Source of the DNA: Proteromonas lacertae
Lineage: Eukaryota > Sar > Bigyra > Opalinata > Proteromonadidae
Direction: 5' to 3'
Assembly: GCA_002245135.1 (NCBI GenBank)
Contig: NGBS01001178.1
Coordinates: 1-64,000, forward strand
DNA length: 64,000 bases
Both the position numbers and the translations under genes were made by a program. Shown piece after piece: positions 1-10,601 of the stretch (its first letter is position 1; each line of letters begins with the position of its first letter). The notes under the pieces were generated by a model that saw only the letters and a list, made by a program, of their open reading frames with translations, did no database searches and was not told where the DNA came from.

Positions 1-1895
1 GAAATCATTGATAAGTATCTCTTCAGAAAAACTTCTTTCCTTATGAATATGTTGATTATTTGGAGAAATATGATAATCAATTTAAGGATTTGAAGATTCA
101 GGATTTCTATTCAAGTTTATCCAATTCAACAATAACAGAAGATGAATATAAGTTTGCAATGGAAGTGAATAACATTTTGTTTGAAGGAAAAGCTTCTATA
201 GGAGAATATTGTAATTTCTATTTAAGTATTGATGTTTATATCCTATGTTCAGTATTTGAGGATTTTAGACAAAACATCTTTAATCACTTTCATATTGATC
301 CTTGTTGGTATGTTTCAATTCCTAGTTTATCCTTGGATTTGTTCTTGAAAGAAAGTTCAGTTAAAATAGAGTTAATCCATGAACCTGAAATATATGATTT
401 CATCCTTAATGGATTATATGGAGGATTATCCTATATAGGAAAGAGGAAAGAAGATGCTAATAATTTCTATATGAAGGATTATGATCCAAAGAAACCTTCA
501 AAGTTTATTGTTTATCAGGATATGAATTCCTTATATCCTTCAGTAATGTATTTGTGTAAACTTCCTATAAGGAATTATCATCTTTATTGTTATGAAGATC
601 CTGGTTGTCCTAAACTTCATGAGATATTAGATTCTACTAAATTCTATGATAAGAATGATTCCTTTGAAACTACAGGATATATGTTAGAAGTGGATATAGA
701 GCCTATTTCCTATTATAAGGAGTATTTAAGAGAATATCCTATTCTACCTTCAAGAAGAAAGATTAGCTATGATGAATTGTCAGATATACAAAAAGAAAAA
801 TTAGAAGTATTATACTCTCAAAAGAGGATGATCAGAAAAATCCTGATGTTCATAAATATGTTTCCTCTGAAAAGTTAGTTACTGATTTATTGCCTAAGGA
901 ACATTATGTAATCCATTATCAGAATCTCAAATTTGCAGTTGATCATGGATATAGAGTAACAAAAGTATATAAAGTACTAACATTCTTGGAAAGTAAACAT
1001 ATGTCTAAACATATTGATCAATTAAAGGATATGAGAGTTCATGCGAAGGAAATGCATCAAACATCTACTGCTAATATTATGAAGAAATTACTTAATTCAC
1101 TTTATGGAAAAACTTTAGAAAGAGAGTTGATAAGAGGAGAAGTATCAAATTAGTAGTGTCAGAAAATCAAGCAAGAAAAGCTATTAGAGATCCTTGGTTT
1201 GATAAGATAGATACTATTCACGGAGATTTGAGATTAGTACATTATCATAAAAAGATGTTCAAAATTAATAAACCTATTCAGATAGGTATGACAATCCTTG
1301 CTCTTTCTAAATTATTAATGCAACAGTATTGGTATGATGGAGTATTACATTACAATTCACCAGAAGATGTTAGACTCTTAATGACAGATACTGACAGTCT
1401 CCTCTTTTCTGTAAAGACTAAAGATATTTATTGGAATTTCAATCATCTTCAAAAATATATAGATGGAAGTAATCTGAATATGCTCCTTTCAGTAATTACT
1501 ACAAATGGGATTCATTATCATGTAAACCAGGAACATTAAATAAACTCAAGTTTGAGGAACAGGACGGTAAGAAATTCTATGTCATCACTAAGTTTAGAGG
1601 ATTGAAATCCAAATGTTACTATTATGAAAAGGAATGTGTTAATGATGGTACACTCAAATCCTCCAATAGATGTAAAGGATTAATAACAGCTATAGCAAGT
1701 AAGATGACTGGAGATGATTATACTGAAATGGTTGATGGATATGTTTCTAAACAGAAGTTTGATATTAATCATATTAGAAGTAGAAATCATCATATCTATA
1801 CTGCTTATGAAGAAAAGATAGGACTTACATATTTTGATGATAAAAGATACTTTGAGGATGATTATGAAACAGTTCCTTATGGATACAATAATTAG
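1..1895 (+). pseudogene. Decayed protein-primed DNA polymerase B (Polinton/Maverick type), 5' truncated by the window
   Basis: The C-terminal polymerase part of a family B, protein-primed DNA polymerase. Seen: motif A (DMNSLYPSVM, about nt 514-549), motif B (KKLLNSLYGK, about 1081-1113) and motif C (MTDTDSLLF, 1381-1407), in the right order and spacing, with the family-typical N-terminal stretch FFPYEYVDYLEKYD before position 75. The frame changes three times, near 850, 1145 and 1540, each time by -1, and there are in-frame stops, so it cannot be translated as one chain as it stands. Polymerases of this type are carried by Polintons, polinton-like viruses, adintoviruses and linear plasmids. 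The rest of such an element (integrase, capsid, terminal repeats) is not visible inside this window. Most likely an old integrated copy; sequencing indels are a less likely alternative. Confidence 0.85.
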
Positions 1896-1980
1896 ATTTC
1901 CTCTAATATTATATACTGATTCTATATTCTTATTTTTGTTTTAATCTATTCTAGTCTATACTATAGTCTAGTCCTCCACC

Positions 1981-2020
1981 CCGCCGGCATCCCCCCCATC
2001 GGCCCCCCACAGGGGGGCTG
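1981..2020. other. GC-rich island with perfect C/G hairpin
   Basis: An isolated run of C and G in a strongly AT-rich region, just downstream of the polymerase remnant. Bases 2002-2008 (GCCCCCC) and 2012-2018 (GGGGGGC) are perfect inverted arms around a 3-base loop; another run of seven Cs at 1991-1997 offers an alternative pairing partner. Function unknown: it could be a structural end feature of the inserted element, a pause or terminator hairpin, or a fold-back site. Confidence 0.7.
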
Positions 2021-2154
2021 GTCAGATAGACACATAAAAAATTATAATCCTCTAGTATGATACTATCATATTGGAGGAAGAATTTTTTATAATTCATCAT
2101 TAGAGCTTTCAAATTTTTTCAATAATATTATGTTTAAGATAGAGGATTTTTCAT

Positions 2155-2292
2155 TTGTCATCTTTTTTAATAAGAGGATTTTATAAAATTTATATTTCCT
2201 CTTTTAAAGAGGATCTAAAAATCCTCTTTCCTCTTTCAGAGAGGATCTAAAAATCCTCTTTTAGAAGAGGATCCTCTATAAAAGAGGATTTC
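2155..2292. repeat. Clustered GAGGAT / ATCCTC inverted repeats
   Basis: About eight copies of AGAGGAT or its complement ATCCTCT occur within 140 bases, arranged as nested inverted repeats such as AGAGGAT-CTAAAA-ATCCTCT (around 2210-2230 and 2244-2262). Related GAGGAT words also occur near 2050-2080 and 2140. The tract can fold into alternating hairpins. It replaces the gene body expected downstream of the promoter-like module at 2402-2453. Confidence 0.65.
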
Positions 2293-2401
2293 ATGCATTT
2301 ATATTATATATATTTATACTTCAAAACTTCTACTAATATATAATAACGGTTTAAAAGGGCTGAATAACTGAGATATAAAGAATTATAATTTGATAGAATA
2401 G

Positions 2402-2453
2402 CCAATCAAATCACTCCAAATGTAACCAATCAAATAACAGCATTCCGACCAAT
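2402..2453 (-). promoter_or_regulatory. Three-CCAAT module, copy 1 (orphan promoter)
   Basis: CCAAT boxes start at 2402, 2426 and 2449, spacings of 24 and 23 nt. Exactly the same spacings occur at 9567/9591/9614 and 41176/41200/41223, where the module lies about 120 nt from the start codon of a giant NTPase gene on the minus strand. The preceding bases (CTGAGATATAAA at about 2369) are also shared with copy 3. Here only an ATG at 2298-2296 with a 20-codon frame in the GAGGAT repeats follows, so the module looks orphaned. CCAAT boxes are typically bound by NF-Y; that is family knowledge, not shown here. Confidence 0.6.
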
Positions 2454-2776
2454 CAAATCTCTCCAACAAATATTTCATTTTAAGTATAATAAAACTATTA
2501 TAGTTTATATTTTATTTATGATATTGTAGATATTATAACTGAGAATTGTAGAGGTTATAGTAACTAATAGTAGTAAATTAGGTTGAAATACCGATCTTCT
2601 TGTATGTATAACAAGCGTTTTAATTGTATGTATAGTCATATCAGCAGTAATTATACATTATATTTTGTTAAAAGATGAATTGGTTATTGTTTGTATTATG
2701 TATTGTGTTTTTAGATAGATTATTAATTTATTTGGGAAAGAAAAATATCTCACTTTAAAAGAGAGCTTGAAAAAAG

Positions 2777-2895
2777 CTCAAGTATTTCGCAATAAATCTC
2801 AAGTTTTTAGAAAATGTCGGTTTCACACTTAAGTATTTTGAAAATAACTCGAAGGCTTGCTTAAGTTTTTCGAAAATTATCTTAAGTAAAAGTAA
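2777..2895. repeat. Degenerate CTTAAGT(A/T)TTT(C/T)GAAAAT repeats
   Basis: Four imperfect copies of a unit of the form CT(T/C)AAGTATTTTGAAAAT occur at about 2777, 2801, 2838 and 2871, just beyond the 3' end of the giant NTPase gene. They contain no open frame. They may be part of its 3' flank or terminator; no function can be assigned. Confidence 0.45.
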
Positions 2896-2911
2896 AATCA
2901 CTGTATTACTA

Positions 2912-5900
2912 TTATTTTTTTACAGTATTCAATATTGAAGATGGTTGTATATATTTTATAAAAAATTCCTGTTCATATATTTCTTTCTTAAATTCTGACA
3001 GATAGAATGTTTTATTAACCTTTCCATTAACTTCTCCTATACAAATGTCATTAAACTTAAATTCTGTTTTAGTATTTGATGGATTTATACTCACTATTCC
3101 ATGTAGTTTAGTATTTCGATCTATTATTCGATTGAAGTGTGATATAAGATTTTTGGGGCATTTAATTTTCTTGTAGAATTTCCTTTTGATGAAACAAATA
3201 CATAATGAAAATCTAACCATCCCATTGTCATAGCTAATTTTATAATACATTCATCAATTATATTATTATATCCTTCATCTATATCACTACTTATTTTTAT
3301 TCTCTCATCACTTATAATATGAATAAAGCAGTTATTCATCAAATAAATCATTTCTCTATTCTCAAGAGTGGCTAAGTGAAGTATACAAACTCCTTTCATT
3401 TTAGTACAATATATATCACTATCGAATAATTCTTTAAACTTTTCAAATTCATTGTCTTCTATGTTTTCTAAAACAAGTGCAGTTCTAGTATCCTTAATAA
3501 CTAATTTTTCTGTATGATATAAACAGTTGTAAAAAACTAGTTCTTCAAATAATAATTGAAATATATTACCTTCTTTTTTACTATCAATTCTGTTAAAGCG
3601 ACTTTGAATTTCTTTAATGTTATTTGGTTGTGCTGTATGTTTAATACTATAGAAGATAAAATCAAATATTTCATTAGATATAAACTCCATTTGATTGTTA
3701 TCGATAGAACGAAAATCAATATATGAATATTTCACCATATAATGGCATAATGTACTATCAAATGATGTAGTATTTGTGGATGTATTTTTATTATTTTCAT
3801 TTGATGAAGGTTCACTTAGATATCTCAATAAAAAATCCATATAACTAAGACCACCTATTATTCGTTTAATACCTTTTGAATATAACTCTTCCCAATAATC
3901 TCTACCATAACATATATCATATATTGCTGAATAATAGATATGTCTTGGAACATTTCCATATTTACTATTAAATCCATTTTTATATATTGATTCTTGCAAT
4001 TCAATTGGTAAACATTTTCTTTCCCATTCTTCAATTTCATCCTTAGTGAAAACATCCATATAATAATATATTCGATTTATTTCTGAATCATTAAAATGTT
4101 GATAATTATTTATATCTGGTGAAGTAACATAGAACAATATTGAAGCATTTGTACTATCTGGATCAAGGTTATATGAATCAGATATAGCTATTTCAGAGTA
4201 TTTTTCATCATTTTCTACTTCAATTACATTTTCTTCGATTAATCTATATTTATCATATATTTTTTCCTTTGAACTTTTATGTACTGTTGCTGCAATTTTC
4301 AATTCACTTTTCTTTGATTCATCCTTTTCCTCCAATTCTATCCATTCTTTATTCATTGCATTTTTCTTTTTTTCTATTTTTTCATTCAATTCAATAATTT
4401 TCTTTAACAAGAATATAATAAAGGAGGTTTTACCACATCCTGGATTTCCTCTTAACAAAATTTTAAATGAATATTGTAAATCTGTCTTTTCATCAAACAG
4501 CTTTTTCTTCACATACTCTATATAAGGTTCTATATCAGATTCTTTATAATCACTTGTTTTAAGAATAGGAGTAAATAATATATCATCTTCTCTTATACAC
4601 TCATTCAATATTTCAACTATTAAATTACTACTTTCGTATTTTTCATCTTCGAATAATTTTTCCAACTTAGCAAATAATATATAATATTTTAATTCATTCC
4701 ATATATCTTTATAAACTTGTCGGATATACACTCTCTTTTCAGGATACTGATATATTTCACAGTCAATACTAATTGTATTATCATAATTTAATATTACTGG
4801 TTTTTCAAATATTCGACATAAAGAATTCGTTTCTATTATTAGAATATTATAATAATATAAATATACTTTTACAGGTTGAAGAATAATCTTTTAGACTTCC
4901 TTTCACATTTGTTATTGAATTATATGAAGATATTAACTTTTCATAATACTCTTTTTCGGCATATTTAAATAAATTAGATATATAATTATCAATATCATCA
5001 CGTATTTTAGGTAATACTGACAAAAACACTTTGTTAGTATTTTCATCTAATTTTCTTTGAAGCGCAGAGAATAATACATTTATATTTTCATCATTTATAG
5101 GAATTGGTAATTTAGATAATAACTCTTTAATATCATCATCAGTAGCTTCATTAGTGATAGGTAATATTGATAAAAACTTATAAATATCATCTTTAGTAGG
5201 AACAGCTAATTTAGATAAAAATTCACTTCTATTAACTTCACTAATAGTGAAAGGTAATCCTAATAGAATCATATTAATAACTTCTTTACCAGCATCATGA
5301 GGTAATTCTAATAAAAACTTTTCTATATAATCTCTACTAGAATTAACGAGTAAATCTAATAATAAATCATTTAAACAGTTTCCTTCATTATTAAACATGC
5401 CATAATTTGATAATATATTTTTTATGCCATCTTTCTTAGCATCAACAAGTAGTGTTGATATGAACTTATTTTTATCCTCTTCAACAATATTAACAGGTAA
5501 ATTATCTATAAACCTGTAAATATTATCTTTATTAGCATCTTCAGTTAAATTAGACAACAACATCTCTATACCCTTCTTCTTAGCATCAACAAGTAGTGAT
5601 GATATTAATTGATTCTCTTGATTACTGGTAATAGGTAAATTATAAAATGTCATTTCAATTTTCTGTTCATCAAATTTAATGTTTAAATCATTGAAAAACT
5701 TTTTCATATCCTCTTTAGTAATCTCAACAGGTAAACTAAATAATAAATCATCCAAATAGTCTATATTAACGGTAACAGTTAATCCATTAAATAACATTTC
5801 TACATCCTCTTTATCAGCTTCAATAGGTAAAGCTGATATTAATTTATTTCTATCATCTTCACTAATTGTAAATCCCAATTCAAATAACATCTTTTCAATA

Positions 5901-8900
5901 TTCTTTACTTTAATAGTAATTTTCAATCCAAATAATGAACTACATAATTTCTCTTTAGCATCTTCAACAAGAACTGTAAGTAATACTATTTCTTGATTCT
6001 GTTTATTAATAGTCAATTCTGATTTTAACTGTTTATAATAATCTTGATTATCAGAAGAAAGTGAGAGATATAACTGATGTTTATCAATAGGATTGTCTAA
6101 TCCACGTAATATTTCATCTAAGTATTGTTTAGTAGAATCAATAGGTAAAATTGATAATACTAAATCAATGAAATGTTTTGTAGGTAAAGTAAATCCAATA
6201 AAGTCTTTCAAATGTTTTACGTAATTACTTTTATCTTTGTTTAGTACCATACTTTCATCTATTTTCCTACATACTTTTTCAATACTATTTACTATCATTT
6301 TATTCTCTTTATTCAACTCCAATTTATTACCAGGTTTACTTAAACCATCTATAATACTTTTGTATTGATCTATAGTTTGTTTTAAACTGTCTTCGCTATT
6401 CGGTTTTATAATAATATCTTTAAAGTCATTAACCACAATTTTAATATCTTTTTCATTCTTAATTCTCTTTTTAAATGGTTCTTGAATAAGTAAACTTGGA
6501 TAAACTGTTGGTGTGTATTTTAATGTTGTACTAGCATTATATCTTTTCATTTCAGGAGGGGTGGTAGTTATACTTGTTAAAACACTCAATAATTGTTTTT
6601 CAGTTATTTTTAAAAGACTAATTCTAAGTCTTTTGGATTTTATAGACATGATTATATCTTCTGGTATAATTTTCTTTCCATTATCTTTTACAATTACTTT
6701 TACTTCAGATTTTATATCCCATTTATAATTCTTCTTCATTTCTTTCATCATTTCTTCTTTAATATCTACTCCATACTGCCCAAAACCTGCATGACCACCT
6801 ACAAGTGGGTGAGTAACTACATCACGTTCATATGCAACAATTATTATTTTAAATATAGGATTGCACTTGTTTAATTCATTTTCAATATCTTCTAAACTTG
6901 TGCTTGTCGATTTTAATTCTTCTTTAATTGACTATAATAATAAAAAAAAATGTAATAAAATATACAGTAATAATTTCTTTATCCATAGCATCTTTCTCTG
7001 CATCATCTAACTCATTGTATATTACATCGAAGAAATAGTCATCCAGATTATGAAATAACTGTGAGTTAATTTGATTATTTAGTTTTAATTTTACTAATTC
7101 ATTTGAATCATCAAGATCAAATATACTTAACAATTGAAGTTGATATTGAAATGAAAGAATATCATTACTATTATAAATTTCATCACTATTATACATTTCA
7201 TCACTATCATTACTATCATCTTTTTTTATTGTATGAAATGTATGAAGTTGATCTATATATAATTCGAATGTTTGAAGATCATTTTCAGATTTAAACTGTA
7301 AATATGATTGGAATATATAATAAATTGTGTATATATTACTCTTCATTGATTGTATTTCGTTACATGTATTTTTTAATTTTTCTAGATTATCTTTAAAAAC
7401 AGGAATTTGATTATTTAAATTGGTCAATCTATCTAATAAATAATGTATTGTTTCTTTAAACAAATTAATTAAACCTTTCAATTCATCAATTTTTTCACTG
7501 TAATGTAATTCATCAAGTAATCCTAGAAGTTGTTTTTTAAATACTTCTGATTGCATTTGTAATTCTATTATTATATTTGATTTATCTGGTTCATTTTGTA
7601 TATCATTTAATTCTTCAATAAACATTTTATCCACTTCATTTTTCATATTTGATATTGCTTTATTTATCTTTTTTGGCTTTACTGAATCTGGTAATCTATC
7701 TACTAGATTTTTAGATATAAGTAATAAAACTTTCAGTTTATATGCTTTAATTGGTATGGAAATATCCTTCTTTTGTTCATTCTTGATGTGTACAGTTGTT
7801 CGTTTTACAGATTTCATTTCGTCCATTTCTATTTTTAATTTCTTTATATGTTCGACTAATTCATCTAATTGTTTTGTTAATACTTGTAATCGAATTTTCT
7901 CATTTTTGGGGTGCAATTCACATTCTAATTCTTTAAATCTATTCATATCACTATCCATAACTTTCAAGAATTCTTCTTTTCTAACATTACTATATATTTC
8001 AATCAGACTATTGTCAATGTCATTCCTACAGCTAATTTCATTGATTAAAAACTATAAAAAATAATAGTAATAGAATATTATATACGTAACTTTCACAGAG
8101 GATTCTTTTACGCTTATCCATTTTGAATATTATATCTTCTTTATAATTAATTGGTATATAACCAAGTTCATATATTGAAGATTCTCGATCAAAATCTTTT
8201 GGAAGTGGCTTATCTGCAGGAGGATTTAATATGTAGTTTATCATCACATCCTTATGACGATTGTATATCATCTAATCAATTATAATATTACATATATATA
8301 TACATTCAGAAATACAATTACAGTATCATTTATAGGATGTGTATCTGAAATTGTCATTTGAACAGATGTAACACTGGATTTAGTGATAATACAGCCATCT
8401 ATTGCTGGGAAATTATGAATTTCACTAAAATCAACATATAATGTATCAACTTCTGTCTTTTCATTATCTTTATCATAATACCTTTCACCATCTTCTGAAA
8501 GATATTGAGCAAAGTCTTTCATATTGTCATGATAAGCTAAACCTCCTTGAATATATATTATACTACTTTCATCAATCAACCTATTTCTTATTATAATGTG
8601 CATCATTCTTTCAAACTTAAAACCATCTCCTTCCTCCTCAAACAAATTATACAACTTTGTAAACTTTTCTTTACTATTAAAGCATCTTCTTAGAATTTCT
8701 CTTTCTATTTCCTTTGATATAAACTTTAATCTTTCTGGAACAAAATCTACTCTATCAGTATCATATATATAAAACCATTCATTGTATGAAGGTGGTATAT
8801 ATGATGGTAAAATATCTTTATCTTCATTAAATATTCTATCATTAATTGGATGTTCGTATTCAATCAACTTATGTTTCCAGTAATTTTTTTCTTCATCTGT

Positions 8901-9448
8901 GAATGGTAGTATATAGAATTGTACTGGAGCTCTTTTATTACTCATAACTTTGTATTTCTCTGCTTTTGGAGAAGAAACCATAATGACTATCTCACAATTG
9001 CTGTAGTCATCTTCTTTAATGGGAATATCATCACTGATTATTATCGTTTTTCTGTTTGTATCAGGTAGAACTATTGTTTCTTGATATTCTACACCATAAG
9101 CTTCTCGAAAATAATAAGTAGTTGTATTATTATTATCAGTACAAATTATAAATATATTATATTCCTTCAAATCAGTATCTATGTTTAAACAGTATGCTAG
9201 AAAACAGCTGAACGTTGTCTTACCTAATCTATCATTACCATAAACCAAAAAACATTTTTGATATTTTGATCCATGGTTCTTGATAAGACTCTTCATCTCA
9301 CTGTAAATACGAATGAAGCAATCTCGAACTATAAGGAACGGATCAACATTAAAAAAAAAGGCTTGTTATTGTCATATTTCCCATAATTTGGATTTATTTT
9401 CTTTAGGTTATTAAATCCCAATTTATAATCTAAGTTAATTAAACGCAT
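2912..9448 (-). CDS. Giant protein with two Crinkler/RHS-type P-loop NTPase modules (about 2,120 aa)
   Basis: Assembled from six exons joined by GT...AG introns at 8272-8303 (32 nt), 8052-8085, 6932-6965 and 4833-4866 (34 nt each), plus a 35-nt intron or frame break at 3183-3217; all joins keep frame. Order: N-terminal helical part; VRDCF motif and Walker A GNDRLGKTT (about nt 9235); SSP motif and PFTDEE; FPAID...QMTISDTH (about nt 8330-8390); long coiled coil (7.9-7.0 kb); 16-residue helical repeats (about 6.2-5.0 kb); second NTPase with Walker A GNPGCGKTS (about nt 4440), SPD, FTKDEIEEW and YGNVPRHIYY. The order VRDC-Walker A-SP-W-YGxxPR matches the NTPase of Crinkler (CRN) effectors and trypanosome RHS proteins; the D...QxT part resembles their restriction-fold remnant. 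Exon 1 has a one-base break at a T9 run (9351-9359). Function is inferred, not known. Confidence 0.75.
4990..6200 (-). repeat. Tandem 16-residue (48-nt) protein repeat array
   Basis: Within the giant NTPase, roughly two dozen consecutive units of about 16 residues follow the pattern L-P-(I/V)-x(4)-(E/D)-(D/E)-(I/V)-x2-(F/L)-(L/I)-x2, for example LPIEADKEDVEMLFNG, LPVEITKEDMKKFFND and LPHDAGKEVINMILLG. Two stretches (5432-5460 and 5576-5604) are almost identical at DNA level and lie 144 nt apart, three units, showing recent internal duplication. The pattern predicts a helical solenoid between the two NTPase modules. Confidence 0.7.
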
Positions 9449-9566
9449 GATTAAAGAAACAAGTAATATTGGAGTAAATTTGTTTCGATTAATACAAATT
9501 GAATATAATAACGACCTTAAAACAGTTAATCGATTAGATAAATGTAATTATATTTGGAATGAATAG

Positions 9567-9618
9567 CCAATCAGATAGCGCCAAGTTTAACCAATCACAG
9601 ATCTTAAAATAAACCAAT
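9567..9618 (-). promoter_or_regulatory. Three-CCAAT module, copy 2, upstream of the giant NTPase gene
   Basis: CCAAT boxes begin at 9567, 9591 and 9614 (spacings 24 and 23 nt), 119-170 nt upstream of the proposed start codon at 9448 when read on the minus strand. A second conserved block, TTTTTGCATTTCGTTTTTCT followed by CATGATATATAA (about 9637-9669), is shared with copy 3. Since it contains a TATATAA word readable on the plus strand, bidirectional activity is possible, but I see no gene to the right. Confidence 0.6.
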
Positions 9619-9679
9619 CAAATTTCCTAATTTTATTTTTTTGCATTTCGTTTTTCTCATGATATATAATAAAATGAAG

Positions 9680-10601
9680 GTTAGTTTTATGTCGATTGGC
9701 TAACATTTACCTGTTATAATTAGTTTCATGATGTTGAGTGATGTGAAGTGATTTTTATAGGTGTTGTTAATTTTAAACATAGTATTCAAATGAGTTATCT
9801 ATTATTGAGTTGAATTTATTTGAACTGTTGTAGTTATATTATTTCTTCAAATACTAATATTGTCTTTTGCTAATGAATTGAAATATTTAACAAGTGACAG
9901 TGATATAGTAGTTATGAAGTTAGATTTGAGTAGTTTACACAGTATTAGAGTGTTTTGTTTAGCATATGAAGAGAAAGAAGATCCATAGAAAATTATAGAA
10001 TAGGCAAACATAGCCATTGAAGTATCATGATCAACAATCACACTATTCCATTAATAAATAATATTAGGAGAAAAAATGTAATAATTGATTTACCATTTGA
10101 AATATCTATTTACATCATATAATGACACAATTAATTTAAGACATAGTTCGCCGTTCTTTTCACTATCTAATATGTGGAATATCTCCATTGGAGGAATTAA
10201 CGCTTTATAGTGAAATCAATTTATAGTAAAATCAATGTTTTTAGTTACATTTTGTAAACAATTTATATACAATTTGTAAACAATTTTTACTGATTTATAG
10301 TCTATTTTAATAGATTAAACTCTCCAATTTTTAAATCAACTTTATATATATAATTGAATAAACTGTAGAGATGACTACCCTGCCGGAGTAGAACAGCTCA
10401 CTAAATCTAGAGGTTTACTAAATCTAGAGATGATTAATACAATCTGTGACATTGTGCCAGAGTCCCATTTATACACTATATATAAGTGTCTGGTAGACAA
10501 ATGGCCAACTATGACAAACGGCACACAACATTATTTTTGAATGGTAATAATTAGTAAAGTATATTTTTTAGTTTTATTCTATATAAAATAACAAAAACAA
10601 T
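9680..10601. other. Intergenic region without convincing gene
   Basis: About 920 bases of AT-rich sequence between the promoter module and the DnaJ gene. The only frame over 60 codons (minus strand, 9847-10041) lacks recognisable domain content and any splice-linked exon. A short direct repeat, ACTAAATCTAGAG, occurs twice near 10405-10430. Nothing else is supported. Confidence 0.6.

Noticed and set aside
850-1545. Programmed -1 frameshifting to explain the three polymerase breaks
   Set aside because: In-frame stops next to the breaks and absence of the rest of the element fit decay better; no slippery heptamer plus stem structure was seen.
3183-3217. 35-nt intron at the C-terminal part of the first giant gene as certain
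   Set aside because: Ends in AAAAG rather than TAG and could equally be a single-base frame break; reported only as an option.
9847-10041. 64-codon minus-strand frame in the region between giant gene and DnaJ
   Set aside because: No domain, no neighbouring exons; length is compatible with chance in AT-rich DNA.
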